Made by a program: the position numbers and the translations under genes
The notes under the pieces: model-generated
What the model was told of the DNA's origin: nothing
The model's database searches: none
What the model saw: the letters and a program-made list of their open reading frames with translations, nothing else
From: Mycobacterium shigaense
GTDB lineage: Bacteria > Actinomycetota > Actinomycetes > Mycobacteriales > Mycobacteriaceae
Direction of reading: 5' to 3'
Assembly: GCF_002356315.1 (NCBI RefSeq)
Contig: NZ_AP018164.1
Location: 1,860,001 to 1,924,000 of the forward strand
Length of the DNA: 64,000 bases
Shown: in pieces, positions 7,969-17,614 of the stretch
How the letters are laid out: the number at the start of each line of letters is the position of its first letter
Position numbering within the stretch: position 1 is the first letter of the stretch

Positions 7969-9195
7969 GTGTCGATCGGCAACCGCCGGCTATCCGCCGC
8001 GCAGGCCCGGCGGATAGCCGTTGCGGCTCAAGGGTTTAACGAGCCGAAACCCAACGGCCCCATCACGCGTGCGCACTTGAAGCGGTTGATCGCACGAATC
8101 CAAGTGCTGCAACTGGATTCGGTCTCGGTGGCGGTGCGCGCGCACTACGCGCCGGTGTTCAGCAGGCTCGGCCCGTATGACCGCGACGTGCTGGACCGCG
8201 CGGCGTGGGGGCCGCGCTCGGCGCGCCTGCTCGCGGAATACTGGGCGCACGAGGCCGCGCTGATGGCCGTCGACGACTGGCCGCTGATGCGCTGGCGGAT
8301 GCGCGAGTACCGGCACGGCCGGTGGGGCAAGCACATCGTCAGGGCCAATCCGCGGCTCGCCGACGAGATCGTGGCCGCCGTCGCCGAACTCGGGCCCAGC
8401 ACCGCCGGGCAACTCGAGGCGCACCTTGCCGCCGAACCGCGCCGGAAAAAGGGAACCTGGTGGACCCGCAGCGACACCAAATGGGTCGCCGAGGCGCTGT
8501 TCGCCTCGGGCGCGCTGACCACCGCCACCCGGGTCGGCTTCGCCCGCCACTACGACCTGGCCGAGCGGGTGCTGCCGGCGAGCGTGCTGGCCCGCGAGAT
8601 CGACGACGACGAGGCGATCCGTGAGCTGACGCTGCGCGCCGCCACCGCGCTCGGAGTGGCCACCGAGGCCGACCTGCGCGATTACTTCCGGCTGTCGGCC
8701 CAGCAGGCCAAGCCCGCCGTCGCCGCGCTGGTGACCGCGGGCGAGATCGAGCGGGTAGACGTCGACGGCTGGTCGGCGCCGGCGTATCTGCGGGCCACCC
8801 GGACGGTGCCGCGCCGCGACGGCGGGACGGCGCTGCTGTGCCCGTTCGACCCGTTGATCTTCTTCCGGCCACGGGTGGAGAGGCTGTTCGGATTCGTGTA
8901 CCGCATCGAGATTTACACGCCGGCCAGCAAGCGTCAGTACGGCTACTACGTGTGGCCGCTGCTGATGGACGGCCACCTGGTGGCACGCGTCGACCTCAAG
9001 GCCGATCGGGTCGCGGACACACTTCGCGTGGTGGGGGCGTTCGCGGAGCCGGACGCGCCGCCGGCCCGCACCGCCGCGGCGCTGGCCGGCGAATTGGGCT
9101 CGATGGCGTCCTGGCTCGGGCTGGGCGGGTTCTCGGTGTCCGACCGCGGCGACCTGGCCGAGCCCCTGCGAGCGGCCGCCAAGCGGGCCGGCTGA
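7969..9195 (+). CDS. YcaQ/AlkX-like winged-helix DNA glycosylase
   Basis: This is a 408-residue member of the HTH_42 (winged helix DNA-binding) family that includes E. coli YcaQ and Streptomyces AlkZ, glycosylases for bulky N-alkyl and interstrand crosslink lesions. Near the N-terminus IQVLQLDSVSV carries QLD, the place of the family's catalytic QxD motif. GTWWTRSDTKW, DPLIFFRPRVERLFGF and QYGYYVWPLLMDGHLVARVDLKADR are typical C-terminal blocks. The GTG at 7969 is chosen because a damage-type promoter ends seven bases upstream. The stop overlaps the hsdM start (TGATG), so repair and modification genes share an operon. Function is inferred from family. Confidence 0.82.
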   Translation: MSIGNRRLSAAQARRIAVAAQGFNEPKPNGPITRAHLKRLIARIQVLQLDSVSVAVRAHYAPVFSRLGPYDRDVLDRAAWGPRSARLLAEYWAHEAALMAVDDWPLMRWRMREYRHGRWGKHIVRANPRLADEIVAAVAELGPSTAGQLEAHLAAEPRRKKGTWWTRSDTKWVAEALFASGALTTATRVGFARHYDLAERVLPASVLAREIDDDEAIRELTLRAATALGVATEADLRDYFRLSAQQAKPAVAALVTAGEIERVDVDGWSAPAYLRATRTVPRRDGGTALLCPFDPLIFFRPRVERLFGFVYRIEIYTPASKRQYGYYVWPLLMDGHLVARVDLKADRVADTLRVVGAFAEPDAPPARTAAALAGELGSMASWLGLGGFSVSDRGDLAEPLRAAAKRAG

Positions 9196-10600
9196 TGGCG
9201 CCGTCGACGGACAAGGAGCTCAAGGCCACCCTGTGGAAGGCCGCCAACAAACTGCGCGGGTCGCTGTCGGCCGGCGAGTACAAGGACGTCGTCCTGGGGC
9301 TGGTGTTCCTCAAATACATCGCCGAAGCGCGATGGAAAGCCTTGGCGGACAACGCGAAATCGCAGACCATCGGCCGGCTCGTCGACAAGGCGACGAGCGC
9401 CGTCATGACGGCGGAGCCGGCGTTGGCCGGGATGTTCCCGCGGTGCTACGAAAACCTCGACCAGCGCAGGCTGGGGGAGCTGGTGCTGGTGCTCGACGAG
9501 GTGCGGTTCAGCCGGCCCGGCAAGGGCCGGGCGCGGGATCTGTTGGGGGAGGTGTACGAGTACTTCCTCGGCAATTTCGCGCGCTCCGAGGGGCGGCGCG
9601 GCGGTGAATTCTTCACACCGGCCAGCGTGGTCCGGCTGATCGTCGAGCTCCTCGAACCCACCCGTGGGCGGGTGTACGACCCGTGCTGTGGCTCGGGCGG
9701 GATGTTCGTGCAGACCGAGCAGTTCGTCGCCGAGCGCGCTGGCGATCCCGGCGACGTCGTGATCTACGGGCAGGAGAGCGTGGAGCAGACGTGGCGGATG
9801 GCCAAGATGAACCTCGCCATCCACGGGATCGACAACACCGGCCTCGGCCGGGGAGACACGTTCGTCGACGACCGACACGCTGGTGTGCAGATGGACTACG
9901 TGATGGCCAATCCGCCGTTCAACATCAGGGATTGGGCCCGCGACGAGCGGGACCCGCGCTGGCGCTTCGGTGTGCCGCCCGCGGGCAACGCCAATTACGC
10001 CTGGATCCAACACATCCTGTCCAAGCCGGCTCCCGGCGGCACGGCCGGCGTGGTGATGGCCAACGGTTCGATGTCGTCCAATACGTGCGCAGAACGCGGG
10101 ATTCGCGCGCGCTTGGTCGACGCCGGGCTGGTGTCATGCCTGGTGGCGCCGCCCGCCCAGCTTTTTCGCAGCACCGCGATCCCGGTGTGCCTGTGGGTTT
10201 TTGCCGCCGATCGGGAGCCCGAACACGCCCGACGGGTGTTGTTCGTCGACGCCCGCGCGCTGGGCCACCTCGTCGACCGGGCGAGCGCGCCCTGACCGAC
10301 CAGGAGATCGTCCACATCGCCGACACCTATCGCGCGTGGCGCGGCTCGCCCTCGGCCACCACGAAAGGCATTGCTTACCAAGATGTTCCGGGATTCTGCA
10401 AATCGGTGCCCGTCGGCGGCATCAGGGCGGCCGGTTACTCGCTGACACCCGGGCGGTATGTCGATGCCGCGGACAACGGGGACGACCGGGAGCCGACCGG
10501 GGAGAAGGTCGCCCGCCTCACCAAAGACCTGCTGGCCGCGCTCGACGTATCCGCGCGGCTGGACACCGCGGTCCGCGAGCAGATGGACCGGCTGCGGTGA
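9195..10600 (+). pseudogene. hsdM: Type I modification methyltransferase HsdM, frameshifted and internally deleted
   Basis: The N-terminal part (9195-10295) carries LRGSLSAGEYKDVVLGLVFLKYI, the SAM-binding DPCCGSGGMF and the catalytic NPPF (MANPPFNIRDW). The family C-terminus (RALTDQEIVHIADTYRAWRGS... to 10600) continues in another frame. The switch lies near 10278-10285, where one extra G in CCGGGCGAG would restore LVDRGERALTDQEI. Compared with HsdM as remembered (about 540 residues), the stretch between LVFLKYI and ARWKALADNAKS is about 50 residues short. Both the catalytic motifs are intact, so residual methylase activity cannot be excluded. A sequencing error could mimic the frameshift but not the deletion. 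Confidence 0.85.
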
Positions 10601-11660
10601 GGGTCAGGCTGGGCGATCACCTCGACTTCTGCAATGGCACCCGGTTGCCCGCGCGGGCGTTGGCCGGGCACATTCCGGTGTACGGGGCCAACGGGCGGAT
10701 CGGCGGCGTCGCCCAGGCGAACGCGCGGGGCCCGCTGATCGTGATCGGGCGCGTCGGAACCTATTGCGGCAGCCTGCGTTACAGCGATTCCGAGGTGTGG
10801 GTCACCGACAACGCGTTGGTATGCCGGGCAAAAGGCCCGAGGAGACCCGTTATTGGTACTACGCGCTGCGGCAGTGCCGGCTGAACGAGCACCGGGCCGG
10901 ATCGGGGCAACCCCTGCTCAACCAGCGCATCCTTCGCGACGTCGTCACCGGTGCCGCCGCCCCCGGCCGGCGGCGCCGGATCGGCGAGCTGCTGGGCGCC
11001 GTCGACGACAAGATCGCCGCCAACCGGCGTGTCATCGACGCGGCGGAGGCGCTGATGGTCGCGATGGTCGAGGCCCTGGATGACTACGTGCCCCTGCGCG
11101 AGCTGGCCGATCGATCGAGCGTGGCGGTGCGGCCCGGCCAATTCGACCACACGGTGGCCCATTTCAGGTTCTCGGCGTTCGACGACGGGGCGTGGCCGCA
11201 GTGTGCCGATTCCGGATCGATCGGCAGCGCCAAGGTGCTGCTGCCCGCGTCGTGCGTGCTGGTGTCGAAACTGAATCCGCGCACCCTGCGTATCTGGGAT
11301 GTCGTGCAGCTGCCCGCCGAGATGGCCGTGGCGAGTATGGAGTTCGCCGTGCTGCGGCCGCGTGACGTCGGCACCTCGGCGCTGTGGTCAACGCTGCGAC
11401 AGTGGGGCGTCCGCGAAGCGCTGCACCAGCGGGTGGCCGGAACGTCGCAGAGCCGCCAGCGGATCCAGCGCGGCGAGCTGATGGAGATGCCGGTGCGCGA
11501 CGTGCGCCGGCTGTCCGCGACGACCGCGACGACGGTCGCGGGTCTCGGCGCCCTGTGTCACGCGCGGCGCGGCGAGTCCGCGCGGCTGTCGGGTTTTCGT
11601 GACGCCCTGCTGCCGTTGCTCATGTCGGGCAAGGTGGGCATCGCCGCCGGGCTAAGGTAA
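10597..11660 (+). pseudogene. hsdS: Type I specificity subunit HsdS, frameshifted
   Basis: From the GTG that overlaps the hsdM stop (GTGA), the first frame reads LGDHLDFCNGTRLP...IPVYGANGRIGG...LIVIGRVGTYCGSL...WVTDNALVCRAKG, a normal first target-recognition domain. It then runs out at 10884. The second frame picks up at about 10833 with EETRYWYYALRQCRLN...GSGQPLLNQRIL, the central coiled coil LLGAVDDKIAANRRVIDAAEALM, and a second recognition domain to 11660. One missing base in the CAAAAGGCCCG stretch (about 10828-10838) explains the break. Restored length would be about 354 residues, normal for HsdS. No hsdR lies in the window, so this was probably an orphan methylase unit even when intact. 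Confidence 0.83.
11653..11658 (+). promoter_or_regulatory. thyX -10 box, leaderless start
   Basis: TAAGGT sits seven bases before the thyX GTG and overlaps the last codons of hsdS. It would give thyX its own leaderless transcript, independent of the broken hsd genes. Confidence 0.5.
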
Positions 11661-11665
11661 GCGCC

Positions 11666-12427
11666 GTGGCCGAGACGGCGCCGCTGCGCGTGCAACTGAT
11701 CGCCAAGACCGAGTTCTTGGTGCCGCCGGACGTGCCGTGGAGCACCGACGGCCCCGATGTGCAAGGCGGCTCCGCGCTGGTCGAGTTCGCGGGCCGGGCC
11801 TGCTACCAGAGTTGGTCCAAACCCAATCCCCGCACGGCGACCAACGCCGGCTACATCAAGCACATCATCGACGTCGGGCACTTCTCGGTCCTGGAACACG
11901 CGAGTGTGTCGTTCTACATCACGGGTATCTCGCGCTCGTGCACACACGAACTGATTCGGCACCGCCACTTCTCCTACTCGCAGCTCTCGCAGCGCTACGT
12001 GCCGGAGGGCGACTCGCGGGTGGTGGTCCCGCCCGGCCTGGGCAACGACCCCGAGCTGCAGCAGATCCTGGCCGCGGCCGCCGACGCCAGCCGGGCCACC
12101 TACGCCGAACTGCTGGCCAAACTCGAGGCCAAATTCGCCGACCAGCCCAACGCCATCCTGCGCCGCAAGCAGGCGCGCCAGGCCGCCCGCGCGGTGCTGC
12201 CGAATGCCACCGAAACCCGCATCGTCGTGACCGGCAACTACCGGGCCTGGCGGCACTTCATCGCCATGCGGGCCAGTGAGCATGCCGACGTGGAAATCCG
12301 GCGGCTGGCCATCGAATGTCTGCGCCGGCTGGTCGAGGTCGCACCCGCGGTGTTCGCGGACTTCGAGATCGCCACGTTGGCCGACGGCACCGAGGTCGCG
12401 ACCAGCCCTCTTGCCACCGAGGCCTGA
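11666..12427 (+). CDS. thyX: Flavin-dependent thymidylate synthase ThyX
   Basis: ThyX (253 residues) makes dTMP from dUMP using FAD, NADPH and methylene-tetrahydrofolate, without producing dihydrofolate. The diagnostic RHRxxSxxxxSxR motif is at residues 98-110 ([13 protein letters not shown]). [14 protein letters not shown] and [12 protein letters not shown], other conserved ThyX blocks, are also present. It starts five bases after hsdS; upstream TAAGGT supports a leaderless transcript. It coexists with ThyA at 5838. In M. tuberculosis thyX is likewise followed by dapA. Confidence 0.97.
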   Translation: MAETAPLRVQLIAKTEFLVPPDVPWSTDGPDVQGGSALVEFAGRACYQSWSKPNPRTATNAGYIKHIIDVGHFSVLEHASVSFYITGISRSCTHELIRHRHFSYSQLSQRYVPEGDSRVVVPPGLGNDPELQQILAAAADASRATYAELLAKLEAKFADQPNAILRRKQARQAARAVLPNATETRIVVTGNYRAWRHFIAMRASEHADVEIRRLAIECLRRLVEVAPAVFADFEIATLADGTEVATSPLATEA

Positions 12428-12500
12428 CCGTCGAGTGTGCTCGCCTGGCTTTCGGTGTGCGCTCACGGCGACGACACGCCGGGCAACCGCGCTCAGAACG

Positions 12501-13524
<1,024 letters not shown>

Positions 13525-13540
13525 CCAGGGTGATCCGCCG

Positions 13541-15226
13541 GTGAACCACGAACTCAGTCCACCCGGTCCGCTGACCGCAGGGGGATTACGGGTCACCGCG
13601 TTGGGCGGTATCAGCGAAATCGGCCGCAACATGACCGTTTTCGAGCATCTGGGCCGGCTGCTGATCATCGACTGCGGCGTGATGTTCCCTACCCACGACG
13701 AGCCCGGCGTCGACCTGATCCTGCCCGACCTGCGTCACATCGAGGACCGGCTCGACGACATCGAGGCGCTGGTGCTGACGCACGCGCACGAAGACCACAT
13801 CGGCGCGATCCCGTTCCTGCTCAAGCTGCGCCCCGACATCCCCGTCGTCGGTTCCAAGTTCACCCTGGCCATGGTCGCCGCCAAATGCCGCGAGCACCGC
13901 ATCAAGCCGGTGTTCGCCGAAGTCAAAGAGGGACAACGCAGCCGGCACGGAGTGTTCGAATGCGAGTACTTCGCCGTCAACCACTCCATCCCCGACGCGC
14001 TGGCCATCGCGGTGTACACGGGCGCGGGAACCGTCTTGCACACCGGCGACATCAAGCTCGACCAGCTGCCGCTGGACGGCCGGCCGACCGACCTGCCCGG
14101 CATGTCGCGGCTCGGCTCACGAGATGGAGCCGGCGTGGACCTGTTCCTGTGCGATTCGACCAACGCCGAGCACCCCGGTGTCGGCCCGTCGGAGAGCGAA
14201 GTGGGTCCGACGCTGCACCGGCTGATCCGCGGCGCCGATGGCCGTGTCATCGTCGCCTGCTTCGCCTCCAACGTGGACCGGGTGCAGCAGATCATCGACG
14301 CCGCGGTGGCATTGGGCCGGCGGGTGTCGTTCGTCGGGCGATCGATGGTGCGCAACATGGGCATCGCGCGGGAGCTGGGCTTCCTGCGCGTCAACGACTC
14401 CGACGTCATCGACATCTCGGCGGCCGAGCAGATGCCGCCCGAGCGGGTGGTGCTGATCACCACCGGCACCCAGGGCGAGCCGATGTCGGCCCTGTCGCGG
14501 ATGTCGCGGGGCGAACACCGCAGCATCACCCTGACCGCCGGCGATCTGGTGGTGCTGTCGTCGTCGCTGATCCCGGGCAACGAGGAAGCGGTCTACGGCG
14601 TCATCGACGAGCTGTCCAAGATCGGCGCGCGCGTCGTCACCAATGCCCAGGCGCGGGTGCATGTCTCCGGCCACGCATACGCAGGCGAGCTGCTGTTCCT
14701 GTACAACGGCGTGCGGCCACGCCAGGTCATGCCGGTGCACGGGACGTGGCGGATGCTGCGCGCCAACGCGAAACTGGCCGCAGGCACGGGCATCGCCCCG
14801 GAGTCGATCCTGCTGGCCGAGAACGGCGTCAGTGTCGACCTGGTGGCCGGCAAGGCGTCGATCGCCGGGGCGGTGCCGGTCGGCAAGATGTTCGTCGACG
14901 GGCTGATCACAGGCGATGTCGGTGATATCACGTTGGGGGAGCGGCTCATTCTCGCCGAGGGCTTCGTCGCGGTGACGGTCGTGGTGACCCGCGGCACCGG
15001 GCGGCCGGTGACCACGCCGCACCTGGATTCGCGCGGCTTCTCCGAGGACCCCAAGGCGCTCGAGCCCGTCGTGCGCCGGGTCGAGGAGGAGCTGGAATCG
15101 CTGGTCGCCAACAACGTCACCGACCCGATCCGCATCGCGCAGGGCGTGCGCCGCACCGTCGGCAAGTGGGTGGGCGAGACCTACCGCCGGCACCCCATGA
15201 TCGTGCCGACTGTCATCGAAGTGTGA
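13541..15226 (+). CDS. rnj: Ribonuclease J
   Basis: This is a 561-residue metallo-beta-lactamase/beta-CASP ribonuclease acting in mRNA decay and rRNA maturation with both endo- and 5'-exonuclease activity (family knowledge). The metal site HAHEDH lies near residues 81-86, preceded by ALGGISEIGRNMTVFE. HTGDIKLD and the beta-CASP block CFASNVDRVQQI follow. SGHAYAGEL and PVHGTWRMLRANA contain the later metal and RNA-binding residues. GTG start, coupled closely to dapA. Length fits the mycobacterial enzyme (Rv2752c, about 558). Confidence 0.97.
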   Translation: MNHELSPPGPLTAGGLRVTALGGISEIGRNMTVFEHLGRLLIIDCGVMFPTHDEPGVDLILPDLRHIEDRLDDIEALVLTHAHEDHIGAIPFLLKLRPDIPVVGSKFTLAMVAAKCREHRIKPVFAEVKEGQRSRHGVFECEYFAVNHSIPDALAIAVYTGAGTVLHTGDIKLDQLPLDGRPTDLPGMSRLGSRDGAGVDLFLCDSTNAEHPGVGPSESEVGPTLHRLIRGADGRVIVACFASNVDRVQQIIDAAVALGRRVSFVGRSMVRNMGIARELGFLRVNDSDVIDISAAEQMPPERVVLITTGTQGEPMSALSRMSRGEHRSITLTAGDLVVLSSSLIPGNEEAVYGVIDELSKIGARVVTNAQARVHVSGHAYAGELLFLYNGVRPRQVMPVHGTWRMLRANAKLAAGTGIAPESILLAENGVSVDLVAGKASIAGAVPVGKMFVDGLITGDVGDITLGERLILAEGFVAVTVVVTRGTGRPVTTPHLDSRGFSEDPKALEPVVRRVEEELESLVANNVTDPIRIAQGVRRTVGKWVGETYRRHPMIVPTVIEV

Positions 15227-15278
15227 CGCTTATCCGCGAAATGTGATCTGCTGCAGTATTTTTCGGTGTACAGCCCGT

Positions 15279-15626
15279 TCAGGACAGGCCCAAGACGCTA
15301 TTCAGCGTGCCGGTGATTTCGGCGAGGGATGCGACGAGGCGCTCGTCGCCCGCGTCGTTGGCCGCAGTCGCTGCGGCCGTGGCGTTGCGCAGCGCTTCGT
15401 TGATGCGCTTCTCGACTACCTCCGCGCCCAGCCTGAGCAGGCCCGGTTCGATGATGATGTCGGTCAACACCAGGTACCCGTTCAGGGTCACTTCGACGGT
15501 TTCGGTTTCGTCGGTGGCCGTGAAGGTATCGGTGTCCGTTCGGCGCATATGGTCGTCGAGGATCGATTCGAATTGCTGCGCTTGCCGCAGCGCCTCGGCG
15601 ACCTGCGGGTGTGTTTGGGCGGTCAT
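15279..15626 (-). CDS. EspL-like YbaB/EbfC-family protein
   Basis: This is a 115-residue protein, exactly the length of ESX-1 EspL (Rv3880c). The core TATDETETVEVTLNGY...GLLRLGAEVVEKRINEALRNA follows EspL closely as remembered, and has the YbaB/EbfC nucleoid-protein fold. EspL supports ESX-1 secretion by stabilising EspE, EspF and EspH (published work on M. marinum). A strong AAGGAAGG precedes the ATG. It points away from the EspA-like gene across a 261-bp shared region, so it may serve as that protein's partner or chaperone (inference). In M. tuberculosis, as remembered, no such gene lies between rnj and the methyltransferase gene. Confidence 0.85.
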   Translation of the reverse strand: MTAQTHPQVAEALRQAQQFESILDDHMRRTDTDTFTATDETETVEVTLNGYLVLTDIIIEPGLLRLGAEVVEKRINEALRNATAAATAANDAGDERLVASLAEITGTLNSVLGLS

Positions 15627-15775
15627 GGGGCGTCCTTCCTTATCGGCAGCAGCATTGGTGCGGGAGTCTACTGGTCAGTTTTTGGTCCAGTATCTGCATG
15701 AGTTTAGAGCGCCTTATCCGCTCCGAATGCACGTGTTTGCCTCGTGTTTTTTGAGTGAATCCAATTTTCAGTTGC

Positions 15776-15841
15776 AATTGGTGCGCCGAAAATTGGTGCG
15801 CTGACCCCACGGCGAGCGGTGTTACGTTGCGTATACGCAAC
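15776..15841. promoter_or_regulatory. Direct repeats and 16-bp palindrome before the EspA-like gene
   Basis: AATTGGTGCGC occurs at 15776-15786 and again at 15791-15801, 15 bp apart. A perfect palindrome, GTTGCGTATACGCAAC, follows at 15826-15841. The region is AT-richer than its surroundings. These look like binding sites for a regulator acting on the divergent EspL-like and EspA-like genes. The regulator is unknown. Confidence 0.5.
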
Positions 15842-15887
15842 TGTTGCTTAGGTGCAATGCTGCCAGTAAGTGTGAAGGGAATCTCCT

Positions 15888-17237
15888 ATGTCGATCTTTG
15901 CTTCTGCCGCCAGGTGCATCGCCGGCTTGGCCAACCTGGGTCAACAAGGCGCCGGCTTGGGCCTCGATTTCAGTGGCTGGAGCGGCTCCGATCCGGGCGC
16001 TGAAGGCTATGCGGCGACGGCAACCAATACCGCCGCCGACCTCGGGTCCTTCGGGGCTGCGATCGGCGGCAAGGTGATGTCTCGGTACATCAAGAACATG
16101 CCTCAGGACGATCTGATCCGGCTGGAGGCCCGGATGGGCGGCCAAAAGGGCGTCAACGAATTCACCAAAGCGGCCAGCATCATCTCCTGGACCATCACCA
16201 CCGTCCAGCTTTTGCAGCTGACGACCGGATTCGGGACGCCCTATGACGGTGCTTCCCTGCAAACCGGTTCGCAGCAATTCACTTCACTGGCCGAGCAGCT
16301 GAAGTCCGCGCTTCCCGACACCGGTTGGGAGGGTGAGGCTTCGGAAGCCTATGCCGGCCTGGACACAACACTGCAGACCGTGGCGCAGAAAATGGCCGAT
16401 CTGGATAGCCAGCTGGCGGCCCTGGTGAAAAACCAGGGCGAGTGGGTCACCCATATGCAATTGGCTTTCGGCATATTGAACGACCTCCTCGCCACGGCTC
16501 TCATCATCGAGTTGATTCTCACGTTGGCGGTGCCGGCCCCGGCCGGCCCCGCGGTGGCGAAAGCCTTCGCAATCACGGTTGCGAGTTTGGGGATTTCGGC
16601 TGCCGTGGGCTTCCTGGGGACTTTGCTCGGCTATTCGATCGAGAACGGCAAAAAGGCAGATGCGTTGGCCGATAGCTACGCGCAGCTGGTCGCGGGGATT
16701 GTTCAAAACGATTCGGTCGCTCAGGCGAAAGTCGCCGTCGCGGGCCAGTCCACGGTGTCGAGTTTCGAGGCCGTCTCGGCCGGCCTGTCCGGACCATCCG
16801 CCATTGCCGGGCCGCCGACAGCCGCGCCGCGGACCGACGCAGCCAACGATCGCGCGGCGCAACGCGTGCAGCGTGACGCCGAGGTGGGCGGAGCTGACCC
16901 TCGCGGCGCCGCGGCACCCGAATACGCGTCCTCGTCCGCACCCACGGGCGCCATGCCCACGCTGGTTCAGGCCGCCGCAATGTCCGGGCAGGCCACGAAC
17001 CTGTCCGGCCGGGTGTCCCGGCCCGAAAGCCTGGTCAACCAGGCCAGGGCGCAGGTTCACCAGCTTGCCCAAGGGGACCCGCAGGAAGAAAATGCGGTGC
17101 CCGCCGGCGAGGTCCGCACCGACGAGGGTGCGGGGACGAGTCTGGCGGCACACGGAACCGAGCGTGCACCCATCGGGGCGGCGCCGACGGGTGCCGCACC
17201 AGCAGACCAGGTGGGCCCGTTTCAGCGCAGCGCGTGA
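15888..17237 (+). CDS. EspA/EspE-like ESX secretion-associated protein
   Basis: This is a 449-residue protein. Residues 123-180 (SLQTGSQQFTSLAEQLKSALPDTGWEGEASEAYAGLDTT...LADLDSQLAAL-type) align by eye with EspA and EspE: the WxG is W147-E-G149, followed by Tyr155 and a second helix. Residues about 190-265 form hydrophobic helices (LLATALIIELILTLAV and a Gly/Ala-rich segment). The tail is disordered and Ala/Pro-rich, ending with ERAPI (425-429) as in the C-termini of EspA and EspE. It is probably secreted with the following EspC-like protein through a type VII system. No ESX core genes are in the window. GAAGGGA is the ribosome binding site. Confidence 0.85.
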   Translation: MSIFASAARCIAGLANLGQQGAGLGLDFSGWSGSDPGAEGYAATATNTAADLGSFGAAIGGKVMSRYIKNMPQDDLIRLEARMGGQKGVNEFTKAASIISWTITTVQLLQLTTGFGTPYDGASLQTGSQQFTSLAEQLKSALPDTGWEGEASEAYAGLDTTLQTVAQKMADLDSQLAALVKNQGEWVTHMQLAFGILNDLLATALIIELILTLAVPAPAGPAVAKAFAITVASLGISAAVGFLGTLLGYSIENGKKADALADSYAQLVAGIVQNDSVAQAKVAVAGQSTVSSFEAVSAGLSGPSAIAGPPTAAPRTDAANDRAAQRVQRDAEVGGADPRGAAAPEYASSSAPTGAMPTLVQAAAMSGQATNLSGRVSRPESLVNQARAQVHQLAQGDPQEENAVPAGEVRTDEGAGTSLAAHGTERAPIGAAPTGAAPADQVGPFQRSA

Positions 17238-17284
17238 TTCGTTGCCGACCAACGTGATTCAGCAGTATTTAAGGAGAAGCAACC

Positions 17285-17599
17285 ATGGCTGACCTAGTCG
17301 TCACACCAGAACACCTCGACACATTGGCGACGAAACAAGACCAAGCGGCCACCCAGGCCACGACCGCGGCATCGGCGGGCTCCAATGTGGAAGTCGCCAC
17401 CTGGGTCACCCACGGCGTCGTCAGCGGGGCGTCCAATGTGGCCTTCACCAAAGCCGCGGCCGCGCGGAAGAAGACCGCCGACGCGATGAGCAAGGCGTCG
17501 ACCGAGCTCGCCGGCAAACTGCGCACCGCGAAAGCCGTCTACGGAAGCGCCGACGACGAAGCGGGCGAGAACATCGACCGACAGCTCCTCGATCGCTGA
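17285..17599 (+). CDS. EspC-like small ESX substrate
   Basis: This is a 104-residue helical-hairpin protein. The start LVVTPEHLDTLATKQDQAA matches EspC (Rv3615c) LTVQPERLGVLASHHDNAA in pattern, and WVTHGVVSG corresponds to its ITHG turn. The C-terminus holds the type VII signal YxxxD at Tyr86-Asp90 (YGSADDEAGENID), just as EspC has YSEAD. EspC and EspA are secreted interdependently, so this pair is probably a substrate dimer. An excellent AAGGAG lies ten bases upstream, and the gene follows the EspA-like gene by 47 bp in one operon. Which ESX apparatus exports it cannot be told here. Confidence 0.88.
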   Translation: MADLVVTPEHLDTLATKQDQAATQATTAASAGSNVEVATWVTHGVVSGASNVAFTKAAAARKKTADAMSKASTELAGKLRTAKAVYGSADDEAGENIDRQLLDR

Positions 17600-17614
17600 T
17601 CACATCGCAGCGCG

